Below, one piece after another: positions 1 through 8,555 of a DNA stretch of 64,000 nucleotides. Numbering within the stretch: position 1 is the first letter of the stretch; each line of letters opens with the position of its first letter. The notes beneath the pieces were generated by a model. That model had not been told where the DNA came from. It worked only from the letters and a program-made list of their open reading frames with translations, and did not search any database. Source of the stretch: Paenibacillus sp. FSL H8-0332 (GTDB lineage Bacteria; Bacillota; Bacilli; Paenibacillales; Paenibacillaceae). The DNA lies in the NCBI RefSeq assembly GCF_037963835.1, contig NZ_CP150145.1, positions 3,224,001-3,288,000 of the forward strand, written 5' to 3'. Both the position numbers and the translations under genes were made by a program.

Positions 1-2
1 AG

Positions 3-581
3 CATTTGATCGATTATTTTAACGCGAACGGGGTCGATTTCATTCTGGAATCCAATACGGCGCTTCACGGCAGCCGCCATTTACAGCCGCATCTGGAACG
101 CAGAATCTATGGCGACTTGCTGAATGACCCTGAGGCGCAGGAGAGAAAACGGCAGTCGCCCCACCCTTATATCGCAACGCTTACTTATGGGGACGAGGAA
201 TTATATCTGGATGACGTTAATAAGGTATGCTTCTTGGAGAGCAGCTTGCCCTTTGATCAGATTCAGGAGGAATTACAGGACCGGTTCACGGCGATTCAGT
301 GCTCCATCCCGATCTTCGGGGAGAACAGCGGGGAGCTGATGATGCCTGGCGTTCATAAGGCTGCGGCTATTGCTGATGTCCTGCATCATTTGAATATCCC
401 GCTTGAGGACAGTATGGCGATTGGCGATGGACTTAACGATCTGGAGATGCTGGAATATGTCCAGGTGGGGGTTGCTATGGGCAATGCCCGCGAGCCGCTC
501 AAAGCAATTGCTGACGATATCACCGATTCGATTGAGAACGATGGACTATATAATTGCTTCCTGAAGTACGGACTGATCTGA
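3..581 (+). CDS. HAD-superfamily (Cof-type) phosphatase, C-terminal part
   Basis: The gene enters the window already open, so its start and the N-terminal DxD nucleophile motif lie upstream. The 190 or so visible residues have the Cof-type layout: a cap region followed by the last core motif, GDGLNDLEML, which holds the conserved acidic residues for Mg2+, then GNAREPLKAIADDIT, typical of the C-terminal end of these enzymes. Cof-type proteins dephosphorylate small cytosolic phosphometabolites such as sugar phosphates and flavin precursors; the substrate cannot be read from this part. No terminator was recognised directly downstream. The family assignment is firm and the substrate is unknown. 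Confidence 0.85.
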   Translation, partial: HLIDYFNANGVDFILESNTALHGSRHLQPHLERRIYGDLLNDPEAQERKRQSPHPYIATLTYGDEELYLDDVNKVCFLESSLPFDQIQEELQDRFTAIQCSIPIFGENSGELMMPGVHKAAAIADVLHHLNIPLEDSMAIGDGLNDLEMLEYVQVGVAMGNAREPLKAIADDITDSIENDGLYNCFLKYGLI

Positions 582-821
582 TTAACGGGTTGATCTCCGG
601 GAAGACTCGTGTTAGAATGCACTTAATTAAGCGATTGGAGTTGAAGAGTATCGTGCGGACAATTCTTGCGTAATGTAACCAATAAACAAGCGTTATTTGT
701 GGCGCGCAATTTATGGTTTATATGCAGGAAGGGTCTGCCTCTTTTCACTCTGGTCCAAATATCCTTATTCAAGTCTGCCTGGAGGTAAGTGTCCGGGGAA
801 CAGATTTGCTGTGTTTATTTG

Positions 822-859
822 AGCTGCGGGAGGAGAACCTTCTTGCAGCTTTTATTTTT
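822..859 (+). terminator. Attenuator-like hairpin ahead of the ABC-F gene
   Basis: The arms AGCTGC (822-827) and GCAGCT (845-850) form a hairpin directly followed by TTTATTTTT, and the ABC-F ribosome binding site starts only a few bases later. A terminator between promoter and start codon is the arrangement known for transcription-attenuated antibiotic-resistance ABC-F genes. The rest of the 300-base leader (582-881) holds no convincing gene. The hairpin is seen; attenuation is inferred. The stem is short, so confidence is moderate. Confidence 0.5.
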
Positions 860-881
860 GTGAATACAGGAGGATATGTGT

Positions 882-2363
882 ATGTCTTTGATTAATGTGA
901 GCAAGCTGACTTTTGCCTATGAGGGCACTTACGATAATATTTTTGAGAATGTGAGCTTTCAGCTGGATACAGATTGGAAATTGGGGTTCACCGGACGCAA
1001 CGGCCGCGGCAAAACAACCTTCCTGAACCTGCTGCTCGGCAAATATGAATACAGCGGGACGATATCCGCACAGGTGGGCTTCGAGTATTTCCCGTTTGCG
1101 GTGGCTGACCCTGCGGCTCTGACCGTGGATGTGATGCAGGAGATCGACCCGGAGATGGAGCAATGGAAGCTGATGCGCGAGCTGTCGCTGCTGCGGGTGT
1201 CCGAGGATACGCTGTACCGGCCGTTTGAATCGCTATCGAACGGGGAGCAGACGAAGGTGCTGCTGGCCGCTCTGTTCGTGCGCGAGAACCAGTTCCTGCT
1301 CATTGACGAGCCGACGAACCATCTGGATGCGAAGGGCCGGAAGCTGGTCAGTGACTATCTGCGTACGAAGAGCGGGTATATTCTGGTGTCGCATGACCGT
1401 GCTTTTCTCGATAACTGTGTGGACCATATCTTGTCGATTAACAAGACCAATATTGAGATCCAGAAGGGCAACTTCAGCAGCTGGTGGGAGAACAAGTCCA
1501 GACAGGATCAATTCGAGCTGGCACAGGACGAGAAACTGCGGAAGGACATCAAACGTTTGTCAGATTCGGCGAAACGGACCAGCGGCTGGGGACATGAAGT
1601 CGAGAAATCCAAGAACGGCAGCCTGAATTCCGGATTAAAAGTGGATAAGGGCTATGTCGGCCACAAGGCCGCCAAGATGATGAAGCGTTCCAAGTCGATT
1701 CAGCAACGTCAGGAATCCGCCATCGCCGAGAAGTCGAAGCTGCTGCGGAATCTGGAGAGCGCGGACAGCCTGAAGATTGCACAGCTTCCCTATCATAAGC
1801 AGCAATTGGTGGAGCTGGAGGAGCTGTCGATCCGCTATGACGACAAAACGGTATGCTCCGGCGTTAGCTTCGCTCTGGAACAGGGGGACCGGATCTCCCT
1901 CTCCGGCAGCAACGGCTCAGGCAAATCAAGCATTCTGAAGCTGATCTGCGGCGAGGACATAAGCTATACCGGCCACTTCGCGCGGGACAGCCAGTTGTCT
2001 ATCTCTTATGTATCCCAGGATACTTCGCAGCTCAAGGGAGACTTAAGTGAATATGCGCGAGAGCAGGGGATCGACGAGAGCCTGTTCAAGTCGATTCTGC
2101 GGAAGCTCGATTTCTCACGGCTGCAATTCGAGAAGGATATGTCCACGTACAGCGGCGGGCAGAAGAAAAAGGTGCTGATTGCCGCCAGCCTCAGCGAGCA
2201 GGTGCATCTGCACATCTGGGATGAACCGCTCAACTTCATCGATGTCATCTCCCGGATGCAGATCGAGGAGCTGCTGCTGGAATATACACCGACGATCCTG
2301 TTCGTGGAGCATGACCGCGAATTCTGCGCGAATATCGCGACTAAGCAGGTTGTACTCGACTAA
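882..2363 (+). CDS. Lsa-like ABC-F ribosomal protection ATPase
   Basis: This is a 493-residue protein with two ABC ATPase domains and no membrane segments, the ABC-F layout. Domain 1 has Walker A GRNGRGKT (about residues 38-45), signature LSNGE and Walker B with EPTNHLD. Domain 2 has GSNGSGKS, YSGGQKKK and a degenerate DEPLNFID. A basic linker of about 80 residues joins them. The N-terminus closely resembles the Lsa group, which enters the ribosomal E site and dislodges lincosamides, pleuromutilins and streptogramin A. The ATG at 882 is preferred over the one at 876 because CAGGAGG (867-873) lies 8 bases upstream. A leader hairpin suggests drug-inducible attenuation. The resistance spectrum is inferred from similarity. 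Confidence 0.88.
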   Translation: MSLINVSKLTFAYEGTYDNIFENVSFQLDTDWKLGFTGRNGRGKTTFLNLLLGKYEYSGTISAQVGFEYFPFAVADPAALTVDVMQEIDPEMEQWKLMRELSLLRVSEDTLYRPFESLSNGEQTKVLLAALFVRENQFLLIDEPTNHLDAKGRKLVSDYLRTKSGYILVSHDRAFLDNCVDHILSINKTNIEIQKGNFSSWWENKSRQDQFELAQDEKLRKDIKRLSDSAKRTSGWGHEVEKSKNGSLNSGLKVDKGYVGHKAAKMMKRSKSIQQRQESAIAEKSKLLRNLESADSLKIAQLPYHKQQLVELEELSIRYDDKTVCSGVSFALEQGDRISLSGSNGSGKSSILKLICGEDISYTGHFARDSQLSISYVSQDTSQLKGDLSEYAREQGIDESLFKSILRKLDFSRLQFEKDMSTYSGGQKKKVLIAASLSEQVHLHIWDEPLNFIDVISRMQIEELLLEYTPTILFVEHDREFCANIATKQVVLD

Positions 2364-2371
2364 GCAGGTTA

Positions 2372-3289
2372 TCAAATCTGTACCGGAAGCTCAAATTTCT
2401 CCTTCAACCGCTTGATGTCGGCCCGCGGGGGAGCGCCGAACATACGGGAATATTCCCGGCTGAACTGTGAGGCGCTCTCGTAGCCCACCCGGAAGGCAAC
2501 ATCGGCTGCATCTGCAGACTCGGCTAATAACAGCCGGCGAGCCTCCTGCAGGCGCAGCTGCTTCTGGAACTGGATTGGGCTCATGGCCGTAACTTCCTTG
2601 AAGTTGCGGTGGAATGCGGAGACGCTCATATTGGCGATATCGGCCAGCTCGTCAATCCGCAGGGCCTGTTCACTATGGATGACAATCTGTTCAATTGCTT
2701 TCCTGATCCGGTAAGTGCTGCTGCCTTCCATGGCAATCTGGGCGAGCGTTACTCCATAAGGGCCCTGCAGCAGTTTATACAGAATTTCCTTAGTATATAG
2801 AGGGGCAAGAAACGGGATGTCTTTGGGAGTATCGAGCAACCGCGTCACACGGAGGAGCGCATTCAGCAGGTCCGTGTCGATGTGCCCGACGAATAAGGCA
2901 CGCCGGGCATTCTCCCTGGGCAGAATCTGCAGTTGTGATTCATGGAGGACCTCCAGAATCTGGCTTTGCGTGAATTCCATTTTGAAGCTTAGATAGGGAA
3001 CGTCCGGGGACGCCTTAATCACTTGTCCCACTACCGGCAGGTTCATGGAAGCCACCAGGAAATCAGAAGAGGTATATACAAAATGCTCCTGGGCCAGCAT
3101 AATCTCCTTCACGCCTTGAGTAATGAAGCAAAAACACGGGTTATACACTCGGTAAGCAGGCTCACTCGCCTGGGAGTAACGGATGAATTGCAGTGCAGGC
3201 ACGGCCGTTTCATGAGCGCCGTCCCGGCCTGTATGCCGCTCAATCAGCCGGCACAGCTCAAGCTTTTGCATTACGATTGCTTCAGTCAC
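2372..3289 (-). CDS. AraC-family transcriptional regulator
   Basis: This 305-residue protein has an N-terminal AraC_N-type cupin-like sensor region (about 1-190, including FCFITQGVKEIML) and a C-terminal double helix-turn-helix DNA-binding domain (about 200-300). The second helix-turn-helix signature is recognisable around VAFRVGYESASQFSREYSR. An ATG at 3310 is in frame, but AGGAGG at 3297-3302 lies inside that extension, 7 bases before a GTG at 3289, so the GTG is the better start. It is divergent from the aldo/keto reductase, and a nested palindrome sits between them, so it probably controls that gene and itself. The 3' end almost touches the convergent ABC-F gene. The effector is unknown. 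Confidence 0.88.
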   Translation of the reverse strand: MTEAIVMQKLELCRLIERHTGRDGAHETAVPALQFIRYSQASEPAYRVYNPCFCFITQGVKEIMLAQEHFVYTSSDFLVASMNLPVVGQVIKASPDVPYLSFKMEFTQSQILEVLHESQLQILPRENARRALFVGHIDTDLLNALLRVTRLLDTPKDIPFLAPLYTKEILYKLLQGPYGVTLAQIAMEGSSTYRIRKAIEQIVIHSEQALRIDELADIANMSVSAFHRNFKEVTAMSPIQFQKQLRLQEARRLLLAESADAADVAFRVGYESASQFSREYSRMFGAPPRADIKRLKEKFELPVQI

Positions 3290-3382
3290 TTGAGAGCCTC
3301 CTAGTTTCATATGGTTTCATTATAGGGCATATCCGGCGGGAGTGTTAATGAGAACGGTAGGATTAGGCAATCATTCGCGACT

Positions 3383-3419
3383 ATTGTGATAACGCCAATC
3401 CGTTATCTGTTGCACAATA
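3383..3419. promoter_or_regulatory. Nested palindromic operator between araC-type and aldo/keto reductase genes
   Basis: Two perfect inverted repeats share nearly the same centre: GATAACG (3388-3394) with CGTTATC (3401-3407), and outside them TATTGTG (3383-3389) with CACAATA (3413-3419). The position in the divergent intergenic region suggests a regulator binding site. Which protein binds is inferred only from location. Confidence 0.5.
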
Positions 3420-3467
3420 AGAGAGACTGTAATATACACTATTCTCAGGAAAGCAGGGAACAAGCGA

Positions 3468-4448
3468 ATGGAATATACAAAAATGGGCAATACCGGCCTT
3501 GATGTCTCCAGACTGTGCCTGGGCTGTATGAGCTTTGGCGATGCCAAGCGCTGGGTGCACCCTTGGGTGCTGGATGAAGAGCAGAGCCGGACGATGATTC
3601 GTACCGCACTGGACCTGGGTATTAATTTCTTCGATACGGCCAATGTCTATTCGGATGGCACGAGTGAAGAAATGCTCGGACGGGCTTTGAAGGACATGAC
3701 TACTAGGGATGAGGTGGTGATTGCCACCAAAGTATTCTTCCCTATGCGAACCGGACCGAACGGCGGAGGATTGTCCCGCAAAGCGATTATGAGCGAGATC
3801 GACCACAGCCTAAAGCGGCTGGGAACTGATTACGTTGATCTGTACCAGATTCACCGCTGGGATTATACTACGCCGATTGAAGAAACGATGGAAGCCCTGC
3901 ATGATGTGGTGAAGGCGGGAAAAGCCCGCTACATTGGCGCTTCCGCCATGTATGCCTGGCAGTTCCAGAAGGCGCTGCATGTTGCTGATATGAACGGCTG
4001 GACCCGGTTCGTCTCCATGCAGAACCATCTGAATCTCATCTATCGTGAAGAGGAACGTGAGATGCTGCCGCTCTGCAAGGAAGAGGGCATCGCGGTCATC
4101 CCCTACAGTCCGCTGGCCTCCGGCCGGTTGACCCGGGACTGGACGGAATCTACGCTGCGCTCGGAAACGGATCAGGTACAGAGATCCAAATATGACGCTA
4201 CAGCCGATAAGGACCGCCTGATTGTTGAGCAGGTGGCTGCCATTGCGACGGAGCGCGGAGTTCCACGCATCCATGTTGCACTGGCCTGGCTGCTGCAGAA
4301 ACAGCCGGTAACTGCGCCGATTATCGGGGCGACGAAGCTGTCGCATATTACCGATGCGGTGGGAGCGTTATCCCTTCAGCTGACAGCTGAAGAGATTACC
4401 CGGCTGGAAGAGCATTACGTCCCGCATGCCATCGTTGGAGCGCTTTAA
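3468..4448 (+). CDS. Aldo/keto reductase
   Basis: This 326-residue cytosolic protein has the TIM-barrel aldo/keto reductase signatures: an N-terminal MGNTGLDVSRLCLGCMSFG, the catalytic aspartate and tyrosine in FDTANVYSDG, the catalytic lysine in VVIATK, and the histidine in YQIHRWD. The C-terminal half carries the NADPH-binding IPYSPLASGRL segment and a late LAWLLQKQPV...PIIGATK stretch. The closest recognisable subgroup is the YajO/YhdN-like NADPH-dependent reductases acting on sugar-derived or reactive aldehydes. The ribosome binding site is weak (CAGGGAACAAGCG before ATG). It is divergent from the AraC regulator and is a likely target of it. The family is firm and the substrate unknown. 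Confidence 0.9.
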   Translation: MEYTKMGNTGLDVSRLCLGCMSFGDAKRWVHPWVLDEEQSRTMIRTALDLGINFFDTANVYSDGTSEEMLGRALKDMTTRDEVVIATKVFFPMRTGPNGGGLSRKAIMSEIDHSLKRLGTDYVDLYQIHRWDYTTPIEETMEALHDVVKAGKARYIGASAMYAWQFQKALHVADMNGWTRFVSMQNHLNLIYREEEREMLPLCKEEGIAVIPYSPLASGRLTRDWTESTLRSETDQVQRSKYDATADKDRLIVEQVAAIATERGVPRIHVALAWLLQKQPVTAPIIGATKLSHITDAVGALSLQLTAEEITRLEEHYVPHAIVGAL

Positions 4449-4490
4449 AAGTTTCTATTCAGCAGACAACGGAATCAGTTTCATCCATTG

Positions 4491-4525
4491 AGCGCGTGCC
4501 GGTATCCTTCCGGCATGCGCTTTTT
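4491..4525 (+). terminator. Rho-independent terminator after aldo/keto reductase
   Basis: The 12-base arms AGCGCGTGCCGG and CCGGCATGCGCT pair with a single wobble around a short loop and run into TTTTT. It follows the aldo/keto reductase stop codon by about 40 bases. Confidence 0.8.
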
Positions 4526-4673
4526 GCTGGAGCAGGAAACAGCCCTGCTTAGGGAGAAACTAACAGGGAGCCGGGAAGTGCTGGCGGAGCGTTTGATTAA
4601 GGATTAGACCGGAGGCTGGATGCGCAGTGATGAACTGCTGGATTCATGCTGGCATCTGGCCGCAAGAGTATAG
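4515..4673 (+). pseudogene. Possible degenerate small helical ORF (Spo0E-like?)
   Basis: From an ATG at 4515, 30 codons read as an amphipathic helix (QETALLREKLTGSREVL) and stop at 4605. The same frame then continues for 21 more codons (SDELLDSCWHLAARV) to a second stop at 4671. Two short helices with a DELLxxS pattern recall Spo0E-type aspartyl-phosphate phosphatases, but the central stop, the absence of a ribosome binding site and the overlap with the terminator argue against function. This may be chance. Confidence 0.18.
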
Positions 4674-4700
4674 AGATTACCATGATTAGGAGTGATAATT

Positions 4701-7511
4701 GTGCTGTCAAAGATCAGTCTTGAAGGCGAGTGGAAGCTGCAGCTGGAAGAGAAGGGGAAGGGACTGGTATTACCTTTTACCGATGCAATCATGCTGCCGG
4801 GAACTACCTCCTTCGCCCGTAAAGGGCCGAAGAATGAGGAGATTCTGGTAGGCGCTCTGACGGATGAATACCGTTATGAAGGACCGGTCTGGTACTCCAG
4901 AGAGGTTGTGATTCCGGAAGAGCTGGCGGGTAAGCGCTGCTGCTTATATCTGGAACGTACAAGGCTTACCACCCTCTGGCTGGACGGTCACGAGATCGGC
5001 AGCCGCGACAGCTTGAATACTCCGCATGTATATGAGCTGCCGCAGCTGCAGCGCGGGAGTCATACGCTTACTATCCGGGTGGACAACACCGGCTATCCGA
5101 CCAAAGGCGGACATATGACCTCGCCGGATACTCAGACCAACTGGAACGGGATTACCGGCCGGATTGAGCTACAGTTCTATGGGGAAGCCCGGATTAGCGG
5201 CATCCGGCTGAATTCTGATCTGCCTGCCCGTACAGTCCGTATTACCGCAACTTTGGACAGCAAGCAAGGTGCTACACTCGCGGTATCTGCCAATAGCTTC
5301 AATAGTGAGGCAACACATTCCGTAGAGGAAGAGGAATATGTCATCGCACCGGGTCCGTTCACTATAGACTATGTACTTGGTCCCGAGGCGCTGCTGTGGA
5401 GTGAATTCGCTCCCAATCTGTATACCGTCACCCTTGTTCTCAAGGGCAGCGATGGAATTCCCGTTGACCGGCAGGAGGTGATCTTTGGACTCAAGTCATT
5501 CCGGGCTGAGGGGGACAAGTTCAGCATCAACGGGGAAAAGACTTTTCTGCGCGGCAAGCATGACGGCCTGATCTTCCCGCTCACAGGCTATGCTCCGACC
5601 GATGTGGAGGAATGGGTACGAATTCTGGGGATCTCCAAGTCTTATGGGATCAATCATTACCGCTTCCACACCTGCTGCCCGCCGGAAGCTGCGTTCACCG
5701 CTGCCGATCTGCTCGGAATCTACATGCAGCCGGAGCTGCCGTTCTGGGGAACCATTACAGTAGAGACGGACGAAGGGCATAACCAGGCGGAGCAGGATTA
5801 TCTGATCAGCGAAGGATATGCCATCCTGCGGGAGTTCGGCAATCATCCATCCTTCGTGATGATGTCGCTGGGCAACGAGCTGTGGGGCAGCAAGGAGCGG
5901 ATTGATTCATTCCTGAAGGACTACAAAGCCTTCGATGACCGGCCGTTATACACCCAAGGCTCCAATAACCATCAGTGGGTGCCGGAGGTGCTGGAGCATG
6001 ACGATTTCTTCAGCGGCGTGCGCTTCACCCGGGACAGATTGTTCAGAGGCTCCTATGCGATGTGCGACGCTCCGCTCGGCCATGTCCAGACTTCGTTGCC
6101 AAGTACAATGAAGGATTACGACGACCAGATTATTCCGCCGGGCTTCGGGAGCGGTGAAGGAGTATCCGCTGAGGCAGGCGGCGAGATCCTGATCCAGTAC
6201 GGTACCGAAGCCAAGGCCGTACAATCCGGCAGCGAATCCGGTGAATGGATACCGCAGGTTCCGGTAATCTCGCATGAGATTGGCCAGTATGCTACGTTTC
6301 CGGATTTCGAGGAAATCGGGAAGTACACAGGCCCGCTGAAGGCCGGGAACTTCGCCATTTTCCGCGAACGGCTGGAGAGTAAGGGGCTTGGCCATCTGGC
6401 CGATGCATACTTTAAAAGCTCAGGCCAGCTCGCTGTCGCTTGCTACAAGGAAGAACTAGAGGCTGCCTTCCGTTCCCGCCGGCTAGCGGGGTTCCAGCTT
6501 CTGGATCTTCAGGACTTCAGCGGCCAGGGTACAGCATTGGTAGGTGTTCTGGATGCCTTCATGGATTCCAAGGGGCTGATTAGCCCGGAAGAGTGGCGGA
6601 CCTTCTGTAATGATGCCGTGCTGCTGGCAAGATTCCCTAAATATAACTACGGCGCCGGGGAGACCTTCGAGGCCCATGTGGAGCTGAGCTGCTTCCGCAG
6701 CGGTATGCCGGATGCCATCGAGCTTCACTGGGAGCTTGCGGTTGAAGGGGGAGTTCGGACAACGGGCTCAGCCGGAGCCTTTATTCCTGCCGGAACCCAC
6801 TACATTGACATTTGTGATCTGGCGATTGAGCTTCCGGCGGTTGAGCATATGAGCCGGGCGGAGCTGACGCTCCGGGTCCAAGGAACTGATATCCGCAAGA
6901 GCTACGACTTGTGGATATATCCTGAGCAGAGTGATAACCCGCTTGAAGCTGAGGGCATCCATGTGTTCACAGAACTGTCTGAGGAGGCAGTCTCCCTGCT
7001 GGAGCAAGGCGGTAACGTGCTGCTGATGCCGGAGCCGGAATCGGTTCAGAACGGAATCGAAGGCTATTATTGCACGGATTTCTGGTGCTACCCGATGTTC
7101 CGCTCCATCTCGGAGAGCATGAACCGACCGGTTCCAATTGGTACCATGGGCCTGTTGATCGATAACGGGCATCCGGTACTGCGCGATTTCCCGAGTGAAG
7201 CGCATTCCACCTACCCGTGGTGGACCATCGCCCAGCATTCCAAATCGCTTATCATGGATGAGGCGGACCGCAGCTGGAATCCTATTGTACAGACCATCGA
7301 TAATTTCGAGCGTAATCACAAGCTAAGTTTCCTCACAGAGTGCCGTGTAGGTAACGGTAACCTGCTGCTGTGTGCACTGGATGCCGCTAAGGTTAGCGGA
7401 ACCCCTGAAGGCAGACAATTCTTGACCAGCATAGCAGGTTATATGAATTCTGCTGATTTCAAGCCGCAGTACCAGGCAACCATTGAAGAGATTCAGACAT
7501 TGATTCGTTAA
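4701..7511 (+). CDS. Glycoside hydrolase family 2 enzyme (beta-galactosidase/glucuronidase type)
   Basis: This 936-residue protein has the GH2 order: a jelly-roll sugar-binding domain (about 5-170), an immunoglobulin-like domain (about 175-275), a TIM barrel (about 280-600) and C-terminal beta domains. The likely acid/base is E393 in LGNELWG and the nucleophile E526 in SHEIGQY. No signal peptide is visible, so it probably acts on imported oligosaccharides. GTG at 4701 is chosen because TAGGAG lies 8 bases upstream; another GTG lies at 4692. It stands alone between two terminators, with no adjacent transporter or regulator, so the substrate is open. The family fits beta-galactosides, mannosides or glucuronides. 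Confidence 0.85.
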   Translation: MLSKISLEGEWKLQLEEKGKGLVLPFTDAIMLPGTTSFARKGPKNEEILVGALTDEYRYEGPVWYSREVVIPEELAGKRCCLYLERTRLTTLWLDGHEIGSRDSLNTPHVYELPQLQRGSHTLTIRVDNTGYPTKGGHMTSPDTQTNWNGITGRIELQFYGEARISGIRLNSDLPARTVRITATLDSKQGATLAVSANSFNSEATHSVEEEEYVIAPGPFTIDYVLGPEALLWSEFAPNLYTVTLVLKGSDGIPVDRQEVIFGLKSFRAEGDKFSINGEKTFLRGKHDGLIFPLTGYAPTDVEEWVRILGISKSYGINHYRFHTCCPPEAAFTAADLLGIYMQPELPFWGTITVETDEGHNQAEQDYLISEGYAILREFGNHPSFVMMSLGNELWGSKERIDSFLKDYKAFDDRPLYTQGSNNHQWVPEVLEHDDFFSGVRFTRDRLFRGSYAMCDAPLGHVQTSLPSTMKDYDDQIIPPGFGSGEGVSAEAGGEILIQYGTEAKAVQSGSESGEWIPQVPVISHEIGQYATFPDFEEIGKYTGPLKAGNFAIFRERLESKGLGHLADAYFKSSGQLAVACYKEELEAAFRSRRLAGFQLLDLQDFSGQGTALVGVLDAFMDSKGLISPEEWRTFCNDAVLLARFPKYNYGAGETFEAHVELSCFRSGMPDAIELHWELAVEGGVRTTGSAGAFIPAGTHYIDICDLAIELPAVEHMSRAELTLRVQGTDIRKSYDLWIYPEQSDNPLEAEGIHVFTELSEEAVSLLEQGGNVLLMPEPESVQNGIEGYYCTDFWCYPMFRSISESMNRPVPIGTMGLLIDNGHPVLRDFPSEAHSTYPWWTIAQHSKSLIMDEADRSWNPIVQTIDNFERNHKLSFLTECRVGNGNLLLCALDAAKVSGTPEGRQFLTSIAGYMNSADFKPQYQATIEEIQTLIR

Positions 7512-7522
7512 AAAGACTTGAT

Positions 7523-7568
7523 AGAGCTGTCCCAAAGCCGTGAAGCGGCTAGTGAGACAGCTCTTTAT
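7523..7568 (+). terminator. Terminator after the GH2 gene
   Basis: AGAGCTGTC and GACAGCTCT form a long stem around an internal GCCGTGAAGCGGC hairpin, followed by a T-rich run, immediately after the GH2 stop codon. Confidence 0.75.
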
Positions 7569-7691
7569 TTGAATATTGCGCCAGAATTTATATGCTTCAC
7601 GCTATAAACTAAATAGATTGTTAAGCTTCAATATGGTATTATTATTTTCGAGTTTTTGAGATCGAGCAATCTTGTTATACCGGAGGGAAAC

Positions 7692-8012
7692 ATGGATATT
7701 ATTGAATTTCAGCAATGGGTTAAGGAATATTATAAGAATCGCAACTGGTCAGACTTAGATATCTTTGTCCGTATTGGATTTCTTGCTGAGGAAACCGGGG
7801 AGGTAGCTCGTGCAATTCGTGCATTAGAGATTGGTAGGGATCGTCCAGATGAGGTTACAGGTACATATCAAGAGAAAAAGTCTGAATTAACAGAAGAACT
7901 TGGAGATGTTTTAGGAAATCTCATTGTGATCGCAAATAAATATGATATTTCGCTTGAAGATATCCTAATATCACATAAACAAAAGCTTCAGGCACGTTAC
8001 GCAGAAAATTAA
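7692..8012 (+). CDS. MazG-like nucleotide pyrophosphohydrolase
   Basis: This 106-residue protein has the all-alpha MazG/NTP-PPase pattern: LAEETGEVARAI, then about 30 residues later ELTEELGDVLGNL, giving the EExxE...ExxD metal-binding set. The family hydrolyses NTPs or dNTPs, often non-canonical ones, to NMP and pyrophosphate as housecleaning enzymes. ATG at 7692 is preceded by CGGAGGG at the right distance; upstream in-frame codons lack one. The gene is visibly more AT-rich than its neighbours and opens an AT-rich stretch (about 7.6-8.5 kb) that also holds a gene fragment and a GNAT, which suggests recent acquisition or rearrangement. The substrate is unknown. Confidence 0.85.
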   Translation: MDIIEFQQWVKEYYKNRNWSDLDIFVRIGFLAEETGEVARAIRALEIGRDRPDEVTGTYQEKKSELTEELGDVLGNLIVIANKYDISLEDILISHKQKLQARYAEN

Positions 8013-8027
8013 AACAAACGATGGTAG

Positions 8028-8084
8028 ATGGCTGAATTGGCAGATGGATTTATTGCTCTTCCTGGTAGTCGTGTGGTTCGCTAA
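8028..8084 (+). pseudogene. Fragment of a LOG-family (lysine decarboxylase-like) gene
   Basis: The 18 codons read MAELADGFIALPGSRVVR and then stop. MAELADGFIALPGG is the core substrate-binding motif of LOG/TIGR00730 proteins (cytokinin-activating phosphoribohydrolase family), which are normally about 180 residues or more. The upstream codons resemble the preceding motif but contain a stop, and the downstream GGxGT continuation is lost. It is therefore a short relic between the MazG-like gene and the convergent GNAT, whose stop codon it overlaps. Confidence 0.65.
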
Positions 8085-8503
8085 ATCTCTTTATCGAGCA
8101 CAAGCTGCGATTTTTTAATTGTAAAACCAATTCGATTATAGAATTGGACGGCATCTGATCTAGTTTGATTGGTGCGCACTCTAATTTTTGTGAATCCGGA
8201 TTGTGCTGCCCATTGTTCACATGCTTGTACTAATTGTTTGCCAATCCCATTTCCTCGGTAGGCACTGTCGACGACAAGTCCAGCTATTTCAACAAACGGT
8301 GGCGATTCGATTAAAAAACGTACATTAGCATGAATCCATCCGAACAAAACGTGGTTTGATTCCATCACATAAACAATATGGTCGTTGTGGTTAGAGATAC
8401 ATTTGAGTCTCTCTTCAAGTTGGGAGACATCCACTGGATAGCCCAATTGGCTTGAAAGCCTTGCGATCTCTGGGCAATCTCTCAGAAACGCTTTTCTAAT
8501 CAA
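8081..8503 (-). CDS. GNAT family N-acetyltransferase
   Basis: This protein of about 140 residues has the GNAT fold: an N-terminal IRKAFLRDCPEIARL strand-helix, a central VEIAGLVVDSAYRGNGIG carrying the acetyl-CoA pyrophosphate-binding RGNGIG loop, and a C-terminal SDAVQFYNRIGF. It should acetylate a small molecule or protein amine; the substrate cannot be read. Of two in-frame TTG codons, 8503 is favoured because AAAGGGTG lies about 8 bases upstream, while the TTG at 8527 has no obvious site. AT-rich composition matches the adjoining MazG-like gene. Confidence 0.8.
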   Translation of the reverse strand: MIRKAFLRDCPEIARLSSQLGYPVDVSQLEERLKCISNHNDHIVYVMESNHVLFGWIHANVRFLIESPPFVEIAGLVVDSAYRGNGIGKQLVQACEQWAAQSGFTKIRVRTNQTRSDAVQFYNRIGFTIKKSQLVLDKEI

Positions 8504-8555
8504 AATAATAACACCCTTTCGATGCAAGATATCAAATAATGGTTTAAGGTATTAC

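Noticed and set aside
713..895. A 60-codon open frame covering the ABC-F leader
   Set aside because: It crosses the terminator-like hairpin and the ABC-F start, has no ribosome binding site and its product has no family-like features. It is more likely leader RNA.
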